A stretch of DNA of 64,000 nucleotides from TMP-7 sp038212445. Lineage in GTDB: Bacteria; Acidobacteriota; Terriglobia; Bryobacterales; Bryobacteraceae. Within the stretch, counting starts at the first letter, position 1, and the number at the start of each line of letters is the position of its first letter. Of the stretch, positions 44,067 through 51,576 are shown one piece after another. The notes beneath the pieces are model-generated. The model was not told the origin of the DNA and did no database searches. It saw only the letters and a list, made by a program, of their open reading frames with translations. Made by a program: the position numbers and the translations under genes. The stretch covers positions 62,001-126,000 of the forward strand of contig JBBQUM010000017.1 of the NCBI GenBank assembly GCA_038212445.1. Direction: 5' to 3'.

Positions 44067-44942
44067 TCATAGCCCCGAGTTTCGCGCCGGAATTGCGGAT
44101 AGCCGCGACCAGTCAGACTCCGCGTACCCGAGCGCCATCGCCTCCAGAAAATGATCCCGAACAAGGCTCGCAATCGGCATGGGGGACAAACATTCCTCAG
44201 CTACTTGAAGGACCAGGCGGACATCTTTCAGCCCCAGTCGCAGAGCAAAGCCAGCAGGCTCGAAGTTCTCGGTGGCGATGATTCTCCCGTAATTTGCATA
44301 TACCGCCGATGCAAACAGCGCGTTCATCACCTCTAGAAATAGCTCGGGTGAAACGCCGGCTTTGCGCATCGTGGCGTTGGCTTCGCCAAAACTTTCAATT
44401 ACGCTGACAATCATGAAATTGCCGCAGAGCTTGAGGGCGTTGGCCTGCCAGGGCTCGGTTCCTGCGACAAATGTCTGCCTGCCGATGGACTCAAAGATCG
44501 TTCGACATGCTTCGACATCCTCGGGACTTCCGGCCGGCACCACGAGCAGTTTCTTTGCCTCTGCCGCCTCCGGACGTCCAAATACCGGAGCACTCACGTA
44601 ACGCTGGCCACGCTTCAAATGTTCGCCTTTTAGCCGCCGCGCCAGGGCTGTACTGATCGTACTCGACCCTATATGCAAACCGCTGGCAGGCAAGCCCTCC
44701 GCGATGCCTCCGGCCCCGAGCACCGCTTCCTGCACTGAGTCGTCATCCGACAGCATCGTGATGGCAGCGTCGCAACCGCGCGCCGCCTCAGCGGGGGACG
44801 AGGCCACCACGGCGCCCATTGCCGCCAGCCCCTGCGCTTTGGCAGGCGTCCGGTTGTACACCGTCAACTCGTGCCCCGCACGGATAAGATTTCCCGCCAT
44901 GGCGGAACCCATCTGGCCTAGACCAACAAACGCAATCTTCAT
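44067..44942 (-). CDS. NAD(P)-dependent beta-hydroxyacid dehydrogenase (3-hydroxyisobutyrate dehydrogenase family)
   Basis: 291 residues from the ATG at 44942. The N-terminal Rossmann motif IAFVGLGQMGSAMAGNLIRAGHELTVYNRT has Asn-Arg after the second strand, typical of NADP-preferring members. Substrate site block: GLHIGSSTIST and YVSAPVFGRPEAAEA. The catalytic Lys lies in ANALKLCGNFMIV. It reduces small aldehyde/keto acids (glyoxylate, succinic semialdehyde or similar) or oxidises hydroxyacids. A related copy is at 62834-63748. Stands alone between the histidine kinase and a divergent sugar-phosphate mutase. Confidence 0.88.
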   Translation of the reverse strand: MKIAFVGLGQMGSAMAGNLIRAGHELTVYNRTPAKAQGLAAMGAVVASSPAEAARGCDAAITMLSDDDSVQEAVLGAGGIAEGLPASGLHIGSSTISTALARRLKGEHLKRGQRYVSAPVFGRPEAAEAKKLLVVPAGSPEDVEACRTIFESIGRQTFVAGTEPWQANALKLCGNFMIVSVIESFGEANATMRKAGVSPELFLEVMNALFASAVYANYGRIIATENFEPAGFALRLGLKDVRLVLQVAEECLSPMPIASLVRDHFLEAMALGYAESDWSRLSAIPARNSGL

Positions 44943-45034
44943 ATCGGGAGAATAAAGCAAAAGGAAGACCGCTCGCTCGCCATCGTCCGGGTGCGCGATG
45001 CCTCGACGGGCCGCTATGCTGAAGGCGTATCCCG

Positions 45035-46681
45035 ATGACTTCTGTAAACCCGACCGGCGCTCTTCGATCGACTCTAAATTACGAGCCCCATGAACTTCAA
45101 TTTGGCACCAGCGGCAGGCGCGGCAAAGTGGTGGACCTCACACAATTGGAGGTGTACATCAACGCGCTGGCGGAACTGGAGTTTCTTAAGTCGCTCGACC
45201 GCGCGGACGGCGGCATCGTGCCCGGCGAGGAGTTCTATTTCGCCCGGGACCTTCGTCCGAGTTCAGACAGCTTCGTACCTGAACAAGGCGGTCGCGGTGA
45301 AATCGCCCAGGCCATTGTCGCAGCCATTCGTGATGCGGGCTTGCTTCCCGTAAACCTCGGGTTGATTCCCACGCCGGCTCTCGCCTGTTATGCGCTCGCC
45401 CGCGGCAAGGGCAGCATCATGGTGACCGGCAGCCACATTCCGTTCGATCGCAACGGGTACAAAACCAATAGCAGCAAAGGCGAGTTGCTCAAGGAGCAGG
45501 AGGCGCCGATCAACGAACGTGTGCGGATGATCCGTGAACGGGTCTATGCTCAGAGCGCTGCGAAGTCTCCGTTCAACGAGCAGGGCTTTCTCAAGAGCGG
45601 CCACCAGGCGCTGCCACCCGAATCACCGGATGCACGGCAGGCCTGGATCGATCGGTTCACCAGTTTCTTCCGGACCGCGTCCCTGCGGGGCAAACGCATC
45701 CTCGTGTACCAACACTCGGCCGTCGGCCGCGACCTTCTGGTGGAAATTCTCGAGCGTTTTGGCGCGCAAGTCATACCGGCCGGACGCAGTTCCACCTTCG
45801 TGCCAATCGATACCGAGAACATCGGCGCGCCGCAGCTTGCCATCATTCAGTCGCTTGCCGGCGAGGTGTCAGCGCAGCATGGGACTCTGGACGCCATCAT
45901 CTCGGCTGACGGGGACAGCGACCGGCCTCTTGTATTGGGAGTGGATCCGGCGTCAGGCAAGGCGCGCTTTTTCGGCGGCGATCTTCTCGGTATGGTGGTG
46001 GCCGCCTATCTCAAGGCTGACGCAGTGGTGGTTCCGATCAGTTGCAACGATGCCGTGGACCGGGGCGATCTGGCCGCCGTCGTAGAGGCCAAAACGCGCA
46101 TCGGTTCGCCCTACGTAATCGCTGGCATGATGCAGGCTGAGCGTGCCGGGAAGAAGCGAGTCTGTGGCTGGGAGCCCAACGGCGGATTTCTTACCGGCTC
46201 GGACATAGCACGCGATGGATCCGTCTTGAGCGCTCTTCAAACACGAGACGCGTTCCTGCCGATTCTCGGATGTCTGTTTGCCGCCGCCGGCAGCGGACTT
46301 TCCCTGCTTGAACTGTTTGCGACTCTTCCCAAGCGTTACAGCCGCGCTGCCCTCCTGCAGCAGTTTCCCCGCAACGCCGCATTGAAAATTATGGCAATGT
46401 TCCCGGCTGGCTCCGACCCGCGGCGTTTGACTGAATTCTTTTCGGGAGCGCTGGGATTCGGCGGTATTGTGCGTGTCGACTATACCGACGGTCTGCGCAT
46501 CTATTTCGATAACGGCGATGTCGCCCATGTCCGCCCGTCAGGCAATGCCGACGAATTGCGTATCTATGCGGTAGCGGGAACGCAGGCACGAGCGGACGAA
46601 ATCACCGCCGCCGGCGTGGCGGAGCCCGACGGCATCCTTCGACGCATGGAGAAAGCGGCCAGCGTCGTAGAATCTATCTGA
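45035..46681 (+). CDS. Phosphomannomutase/phosphoglucomutase family enzyme
   Basis: 548 residues. Alpha-D-phosphohexomutase layout: N-terminal FGTSGRRG, the active Ser in VTGSHIPFDRNGYK (in place of the usual TASHNP-type loop), the metal loop ISADGDSDRPL, the sugar-specificity loop CGWEPNGGFLTGS and a C-terminal phosphate-binding domain that is reduced. The serine loop and the Glu-Pro-Asn-Gly-Gly specificity loop differ from classical PMM (GEMSGH) and PGM (GEQSGG), so its sugar is uncertain. Cytosolic; feeds nucleotide-sugar or storage-sugar metabolism. Confidence 0.85.
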   Translation: MTSVNPTGALRSTLNYEPHELQFGTSGRRGKVVDLTQLEVYINALAELEFLKSLDRADGGIVPGEEFYFARDLRPSSDSFVPEQGGRGEIAQAIVAAIRDAGLLPVNLGLIPTPALACYALARGKGSIMVTGSHIPFDRNGYKTNSSKGELLKEQEAPINERVRMIRERVYAQSAAKSPFNEQGFLKSGHQALPPESPDARQAWIDRFTSFFRTASLRGKRILVYQHSAVGRDLLVEILERFGAQVIPAGRSSTFVPIDTENIGAPQLAIIQSLAGEVSAQHGTLDAIISADGDSDRPLVLGVDPASGKARFFGGDLLGMVVAAYLKADAVVVPISCNDAVDRGDLAAVVEAKTRIGSPYVIAGMMQAERAGKKRVCGWEPNGGFLTGSDIARDGSVLSALQTRDAFLPILGCLFAAAGSGLSLLELFATLPKRYSRAALLQQFPRNAALKIMAMFPAGSDPRRLTEFFSGALGFGGIVRVDYTDGLRIYFDNGDVAHVRPSGNADELRIYAVAGTQARADEITAAGVAEPDGILRRMEKAASVVESI

Positions 46682-46691
46682 GTTTCTGACT

Positions 46692-46757
46692 GGGAGAAAC
46701 GCCCACGCGGGGGCATGTCTAATGGTCATGCCAACTGAGAAGCGTGTGAAGAGCTGA
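46692..46757 (+). repeat. Short repeat, copy A, with a truncated version of the small-protein gene
   Basis: The stretch GAAACGCCC (46696-46704), then GTCTAATGGTCATGCCAACTGA, closely matches 50159-50204 (copy B) in the same orientation. In copy A the frame from the ATG at 46728 runs MPTEKRVKS then stop (46757), while copy B continues for 51 codons. A one-base length difference upstream of the ATG shows that part is not coding. Looks like a 5' remnant of a second copy of the small gene. Confidence 0.45.
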
Positions 46758-46784
46758 TTCTCCCAACCGAATCCCTTTGGCCAT

Positions 46785-47339
46785 TCACCGCGCCGGCCAC
46801 GATTGCTCTTTGTCGGAAAGATGCCCCGTGGGTGCGGCGAGCCAGGGGAAGAAGTGGTTCAATTCAGAGTTGCGGATAAGGGTCAACTGGGAGGTGGGCT
46901 GACCTGGAGCCGTGCTGCCCATGGCGATCAATACCGATTCGCCCGAGAGGCGGCGAACGCGCGCTCCGTAGCGCGATCCGTTTGCTGTAGTGGCATAAAT
47001 CACTTCGGTTTCGGCGGCCGGGAAGAGCGCGTCCACTTTCTGCTCGGGATCCCAGGCGCGAGTGATGCTGATCAGGCGGCCGGTGGACCTTCTAAAGACA
47101 AGGTAGTGCGAGAAATCGTGCTCGTCGACGCCGCCAAAGCGGTATTGCCAGAAGCGGTAATCAGCAGGGAAGTCGCCGACCACCGTCGGTGGGCCGATGC
47201 GGTCCTCGATGTCCTTGAAGGACTCGGTCAACGAGAACCATTTCAGCCGCTCGCCGTCTACTTGAGGTTCAGCCAGACGCGTCTGGGGCGCCGCAAAGAG
47301 CGCCCCGGTCATAGTGGAAAAGAAGAGCCGGCGGGTCAC
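46785..47339 (-). CDS. Exported protein of unknown function
   Basis: 184 residues from a GTG whose TGA-overlap (GTGA) couples it to the alkaline phosphatase stop. MTRRLFFSTMTGALFAAPQ is Tat/Sec-like with twin Arg. The mature region has a beta-rich core (YRFWQYRFGG, YLVFRRSTGRLISITRAW) and an EVIYATTANGSRYGARVRRLSGESVLIAMG segment. I do not recognise the family. It ends in a charged tail. Translational coupling suggests it works with the phosphatase, perhaps as a binding or anchoring partner. Confidence 0.75.
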   Translation of the reverse strand: MTRRLFFSTMTGALFAAPQTRLAEPQVDGERLKWFSLTESFKDIEDRIGPPTVVGDFPADYRFWQYRFGGVDEHDFSHYLVFRRSTGRLISITRAWDPEQKVDALFPAAETEVIYATTANGSRYGARVRRLSGESVLIAMGSTAPGQPTSQLTLIRNSELNHFFPWLAAPTGHLSDKEQSWPAR

Positions 47340-49357
47340 TTGCCAGGAGTCCTTGGCAGTTTGGCGGCACCGAGTGAGTCGAGCGCTTTGTCGAGATCGG
47401 TGGTGTCGATGGACAAGGCTGTGGCCATCTTGAAGAAGATGTCCGTCTGATCCATATAGCCAGTGAACAGCAGTGCTCCGGGACCTTCAGCGGTAACGGG
47501 GACGCTGGAGCCGGTGTGGTCGCCAGTGCGGAAGCCAACGGCCAGGCGGCGTAGTCCGGCTCCTGAGTTGACCGGATAACCGGTGGCGGAATCGAGCGGA
47601 TACGCTGGAGAGCCGGAGTAGGTGGAATAGGTGCTGGTGGCTGGCGTATCGGCGGGGCTGAGGGCAGCGAAAGTTCCCGGCATGCCGGCCGCGCCTCCGT
47701 TATTGCTGGCAGTAGTGCTGGTGTTGACGAAGGGAAGGGCGGCGCGCGCGTTGGAGTAAGAGTCGCCGAAGACAGTGAAGTCCTGATCACCGCGGGTGGT
47801 CTTAAAGGTGACCTTCTCGCTCTTGGTGCGGTCGAAGTATTCGGTGTCGGGCGTATTGCTGACGCCGATGATGCTCATTGATTGGTCGTGGTCCGCGGTG
47901 ACAACGATGAGCGTGTCGCGGATGGCGCGCTTGGCGGCCCAGCTACGGGCTACGCCGACGGCCTTATCGAATTCGATGGTGTCCCAGATGGTTCCAGCGG
48001 CCTGGTTGGGATGCGACTGCTTGTCGATTGACGCGCCTTCCACCATCAGGATGAACGGCGAACTGGAGAACAGCGGGCCGGCGGAGAGGATCTCGATCGC
48101 CTTCTGGGTCATGAGGTCGAGCATCGGCTGATCGGTGTAGCCGCCGAAATCCACCAGCGGTTCTGAGGCGGGGCGGCGCAGTCCAAGTTTGTCGTAGGCG
48201 ACGTCCATGTTTACGTCTGTGGCGGTCGCGATGCCATTACTGGCGGGCGCCGGCGATGCGGAACCCTTGAAAAGGCCGATCGTGGACTGGCCGAAGTTGA
48301 CGCCCCGTAGTTCCGAGGCGTTGGTGACGTAGCGATATCCAAGGCTCTGGAATTCCGCGATGAGGTCGCGTTTGTCGGTGCGGCCGGCGGCCGTGAAAGG
48401 ATCAGTGCCTCCGCCGAGCATGACTTCGAATGCGGGGCGGCCGTTGAGCATCGGATTTTCCCGATACTGGCGCGCAATCTCCAGGCGCGACTGGCGGTAG
48501 CCGGTGTACGCCCCTTCCACTGCGGGCGTGGCGTCGGTGACGGCGGCGGTGGTGACGATGCCGGCGCGATAGCCGAAGCGGCGTTTCAAATACTGCCACA
48601 GGTTTTCGACGCGGGGATTGTCGGAGATGAACTGATAGGTAGCGGCGTTCGTAGAGCCGTTGAAGCGCCACTTGCAGTCGGTGCCGTCGCCGAGAGAGTT
48701 GACGGCGTTGAGGAAGCTCTTGTTACCCGTGGCCCACGCGGTGCCGGTGTTGGCGGAGTCGGGCACGATGGAGTCGGTGCCGTAGGTCATGGACATGCCG
48801 CTGACGGGCATTTTGTCCATTTCGAGCAGGTCGTCGAAGTACCCGTCGCGGAACGAGTTCTTTCCGGTAGAGTCGACGATGGAACGTGCCACCAGGCGGG
48901 CGGAGTCGCGGTAGGCTGTGCCCATGGCGTCGCCGATAAACAGAATCATGTTTCGTCGCTGGCCGGGCGGCGGGTTAAACTCGCGAACCTGGACGGTGCG
49001 GGTGTCCGTGACGGTGGCGCCACCGGCGGTAGCTGACACGCTCACTTTGATGTCGCCGGCAGTGTCAAACGACTGGAGGTCGGCACGCATGACCCAGTCG
49101 GAGGAGGCATCGCAATCGAGATCGGCTTTGACCGGAGCGGAAAACTTGGAGGTGAGGTCGGCGCTGCCGGCGGTCACCTTGAGATTGCCGACGCTGGCGG
49201 CGTTGCGGACTTCGATCACCAGGTCGATCAGTTGTCCTTGGAGGAGGCGGGTCCGTTCTGGCAGCAGTACACGCAGGGATGGCGCGGATTGGCCAAATGA
49301 TAATGAGGCAAGCGCCAGAGCGAGCACGGCGGGTGGCACAGCGCGATAGTTTCGCAA
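47336..49357 (-). CDS. Exported alkaline phosphatase (PhoA-like family)
   Basis: About 673 residues. I place the start at the TTG at 49357, which has AAGGAG a few bases upstream and is followed by a clean signal peptide (RNYRAVPPAVLALALASLSFG); the ATG at 49402 would add 15 polar residues. A ~110-residue beta domain precedes the catalytic domain. Catalytic motifs: NMILFIGDAMG (first metal Asp), VPDSANTGTAWATG (nucleophile Ser), MVEGASIDKQSH and VVTADHDQS (metal ligands), and a late GDHTGSSVPV (His). The length exceeds E. coli PhoA because of the extra N-terminal domain and an insert after VTADHD. Releases phosphate in the periplasm. Confidence 0.9.
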   Translation of the reverse strand: MRNYRAVPPAVLALALASLSFGQSAPSLRVLLPERTRLLQGQLIDLVIEVRNAASVGNLKVTAGSADLTSKFSAPVKADLDCDASSDWVMRADLQSFDTAGDIKVSVSATAGGATVTDTRTVQVREFNPPPGQRRNMILFIGDAMGTAYRDSARLVARSIVDSTGKNSFRDGYFDDLLEMDKMPVSGMSMTYGTDSIVPDSANTGTAWATGNKSFLNAVNSLGDGTDCKWRFNGSTNAATYQFISDNPRVENLWQYLKRRFGYRAGIVTTAAVTDATPAVEGAYTGYRQSRLEIARQYRENPMLNGRPAFEVMLGGGTDPFTAAGRTDKRDLIAEFQSLGYRYVTNASELRGVNFGQSTIGLFKGSASPAPASNGIATATDVNMDVAYDKLGLRRPASEPLVDFGGYTDQPMLDLMTQKAIEILSAGPLFSSSPFILMVEGASIDKQSHPNQAAGTIWDTIEFDKAVGVARSWAAKRAIRDTLIVVTADHDQSMSIIGVSNTPDTEYFDRTKSEKVTFKTTRGDQDFTVFGDSYSNARAALPFVNTSTTASNNGGAAGMPGTFAALSPADTPATSTYSTYSGSPAYPLDSATGYPVNSGAGLRRLAVGFRTGDHTGSSVPVTAEGPGALLFTGYMDQTDIFFKMATALSIDTTDLDKALDSLGAAKLPRTPGK

Positions 49358-49581
49358 GTCTTTCTCCTTATGACGATTGGCGGGCGAGAGGCCCAAGTGC
49401 AAGTCGTAAGGTTAGCGGTCGCAAGTTCTTGTCGAACTACAGTCGCGATACATGTTGGTTACAGAGTCACCCGACTGGGCGGTGGGCGCCGGAGGATCAT
49501 GCAGCCGGCTTGAAGCGCCATCCGATCGTTAGCCAGCTCTCCATTGGCTGCCTCGATCTTCGCGTGCTACTATCTCCCAAA

Positions 49582-50133
49582 ATGACCTGGGCTGCGTACC
49601 TCACCTTGATTGTGAGTTGGGTTGTCTGGCTCACTCCGTTTGTGCGTATGAAACGATCGGGCGGCGTCCCCGCCGAGCGAGTGGATCCGAGAGCGCGAGT
49701 GGGCGTGGGGCTGCAGTCTCTGGCGTACTGGCTGCTGTTCGCAAATCCGTTCTGGCGGAGCGACATCAGTTCCTTGCGGCTGGCAGGGGCAATTGTGTTC
49801 GCCCTCGCCGGTTGTCTGCTGGCAATGACCGCGCTGAAAGCCCTGGGGCGTCACTGGCGGATTGATGCAGGTCTCAATTCGGATCACGAATTGGTGCGCT
49901 CAGGACCGTACACCATCGTCCGGCATCCCATCTATTTGTCGATGTTCTCGATGCTCATCGCCACCGGCTGCGTGGTAGCGCCAAAGCTGTTTCTAGCCGC
50001 ATCGATCGTGATCTTCCTCATAGGCACCGAGGTGCGCGTCACGATTGAGGATGCTCTGCTCTCGTCTCGCTTTAGCGCTGATTTTGAGCAATACCGGCGG
50101 AGCGTGAGGGCCTATATCCCGCTCGTGCGTTGA
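49582..50133 (+). CDS. Isoprenylcysteine carboxyl methyltransferase-like membrane protein
   Basis: 183 residues from the ATG at 49582. Four to five hydrophobic segments. The conserved C-terminal signature is LVRSGPYTIVRHPIYLSMF, then IEDALLSSRFSADFEQYRRSVRAYIP, which matches the ICMT/NnrU-like PEMT family with the SAM-binding His-Pro and the Glu that precede the final helix. It probably methylates a lipid or small hydrophobic compound at the inner membrane; bacterial members rarely have known substrates. Confidence 0.85.
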   Translation: MTWAAYLTLIVSWVVWLTPFVRMKRSGGVPAERVDPRARVGVGLQSLAYWLLFANPFWRSDISSLRLAGAIVFALAGCLLAMTALKALGRHWRIDAGLNSDHELVRSGPYTIVRHPIYLSMFSMLIATGCVVAPKLFLAASIVIFLIGTEVRVTIEDALLSSRFSADFEQYRRSVRAYIPLVR

Positions 50134-50156
50134 TCAGCTCCCGTCCGCGCACTTGA

Positions 50157-50215
50157 AGGAAACGCCCCAGCCAGCGGATGGTCTAACGGTCATGCCAACT
50201 GAACAGCCGAAGGAA
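50157..50215 (+). repeat. Short repeat, copy B
   Basis: Matches copy A (46692-46757) over GAAACGCCC and over GTCTAACGGTCATGCCAACTGA with few differences, same orientation, about 3.46 kb apart. The two copies bracket the exported protein, alkaline phosphatase and methyltransferase genes. Confidence 0.45.
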
Positions 50216-50347
50216 CAGCCCGTGAAGAAGCCAATCGACCACGAAAAAGACAAGGCGAACAACGAGGAGCACGAGAAAGAGCAGGTGGATCGAAACAAGC
50301 GCGTGAATGATACGGGCGGTGATCCACGCGAGCACGAACAGACGTAA
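50192..50347 (+). CDS. Small highly charged hydrophilic protein (51 residues), copy B of a repeated unit
   Basis: From the ATG at 50192: 51 residues, almost all Lys, Glu, Asp, Gln, Asn, Pro and Arg, with no hydrophobic core, probably disordered. Sequence begins MPTEQPKEQPVKKPIDHE. An in-frame TTG at 50153 would add 13 residues, but the related copy A at 46728 has a one-base shift upstream of the same ATG, supporting 50192. No good ribosome-binding site is visible. It lies between the methyltransferase and the amidohydrolase genes. Function unknown. Confidence 0.5.
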   Translation: MPTEQPKEQPVKKPIDHEKDKANNEEHEKEQVDRNKRVNDTGGDPREHEQT

Positions 50348-50389
50348 CCGGTCTCGCCGATCGTCCAACCGTGATAAGGTGTCTTTGCT

Positions 50390-51331
50390 TTGCAACTGAT
50401 TGATCGACGGCAATTTTCAAAAGCGATGGCCGGGCTGGTGGCCGCAGCCACGGGCGGACAAGCGGAGGTGCTCGACCTCTGGGGAGGCCTTGTAGTCGAC
50501 TGCCACCACCACCTGCGGCCTCAACCGGAAGCGAACATCGCTCATCTGGACGGTTGCGGTGTCTCGAACGCAATGGTGCTTGCGCGTGAGAATACCGCGG
50601 ATAAAATTCCCATCCTGCAGAAGGACTTTCCCGGGAGAGTGCTGGGCTGGTTTGCCAGTGCCGACATCACCAAGCCCGAAGCTGAGCCGCTCTTGCGTCA
50701 AGCGATCAAGAAAGGTGCTATCGGTTTCGGCGAGATCAAGTTCCACGTTGAGGCAGCCGGTCCTGAGCTTCGACGCATGTACGCGCTGGCCGCCGAACTG
50801 AACGTTCCAATCCTGATTCACTTCCAGGAAGTGCCGCACACGCCCACCGAGGGTGTGTTCTCCACCGGCTTCAAGAATTTCGAGGCCATGCTGAAGGCCT
50901 ATCCCAAGACGCGCTTTATCGGACACGCCGACGCGTTCTGGGCGAACATCAGCGCCGACTATGCCAATCAGGTCGCGTATCCGAGCGGTAAGGTGAAGCC
51001 CGGCGGCGTTACCGACAAGCTCCTCAGCGACTACGAGAATCTGTACGGCGACTTATCGGCGAACTCAGGAAACAATGCTCTGTCCCGCGATCCGGAGTTC
51101 ACCGCGGGCTTCCTCAAACGGCACGAGGCCAAGTTGATTTTCGGCAGCGACTGCACGTGTGCCGATGGCAAGGGCGGCGGGACGGCGGCGGCCGGGAATC
51201 CGGCGGCCAGTCGACTGGCGGGAAAGTGCGTTGCGAGGGAGACGCTTGGGCTGCTGAAGAAAACGGTGTCGCCTGCCTCGTTCCGCAAGATGACGTGGGA
51301 CAATGCCCACCGCGTCTACCGGCTACTTTAG
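50390..51331 (+). CDS. Amidohydrolase-family (amidohydrolase 2) metal-dependent hydrolase
   Basis: 313 residues from a TTG at 50390. An N-terminal DRRQFSKAMAGLVAAATGG stretch is a Tat-like signal. Then the TIM-barrel motif VVDCHHHLRP (the H-x-H metal site), ILIHFQEVPHTPTEG, FIGHADAFWANIS (His-x-Asp) and FGSDCTC (final Asp), which is the amidohydrolase_2 order. Could be a decarboxylase or lactone hydrolase on an aromatic or sugar-derived compound. Stands alone upstream of two dead genes. Confidence 0.85.
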   Translation: MQLIDRRQFSKAMAGLVAAATGGQAEVLDLWGGLVVDCHHHLRPQPEANIAHLDGCGVSNAMVLARENTADKIPILQKDFPGRVLGWFASADITKPEAEPLLRQAIKKGAIGFGEIKFHVEAAGPELRRMYALAAELNVPILIHFQEVPHTPTEGVFSTGFKNFEAMLKAYPKTRFIGHADAFWANISADYANQVAYPSGKVKPGGVTDKLLSDYENLYGDLSANSGNNALSRDPEFTAGFLKRHEAKLIFGSDCTCADGKGGGTAAAGNPAASRLAGKCVARETLGLLKKTVSPASFRKMTWDNAHRVYRLL

Positions 51332-51379
51332 TTCCCTTGCCTTCAAGCACGATCACTGACAGTAAAATCCGCGCGCCGA

Positions 51380-51560
51380 TTCCCGACAGGTTTGACTTGG
51401 CTCCAACCGATTTGCCGCGCAGCCAGTTGTTCCTGAGCGTACTGTCGCAGCCTGGCATCTGGGGCACATTTTTGACAACGACGGCGACATGGATGTGCTG
51501 GTGATGAACGTGAACGAGCCACCGTCCCTGCTGCGGAACGACGTGGAAGGCGGTGAATAA
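51380..51560 (+). pseudogene. Remnant of an ASPIC/UnbV (CRTAC1-like, VCBS/FG-GAP repeat) protein
   Basis: Two overlapping frames together resemble the C-terminal part of this family. One frame gives RFDLAPTDLPRSQLFLS (about 51387-51437); another gives FDNDGDMDVLVMNVNEPPSLL (about 51471-51530), a calcium-binding FG-GAP/VCBS repeat, and stops at 51560. At least one frameshift separates them and there is no start. The rest of the gene (normally over 1 kb) is missing, so it is a decayed fragment. Confidence 0.7.
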
Positions 51561-51576
51561 CCCCCATCGAACTCGC

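Noticed and set aside
46690..46715. GC-rich stretch after the hexose-phosphate mutase gene as a terminator
   Set aside because: A weak stem can be drawn, but there is no T-tract and the same bases belong to the repeat shared with 50157-50215.
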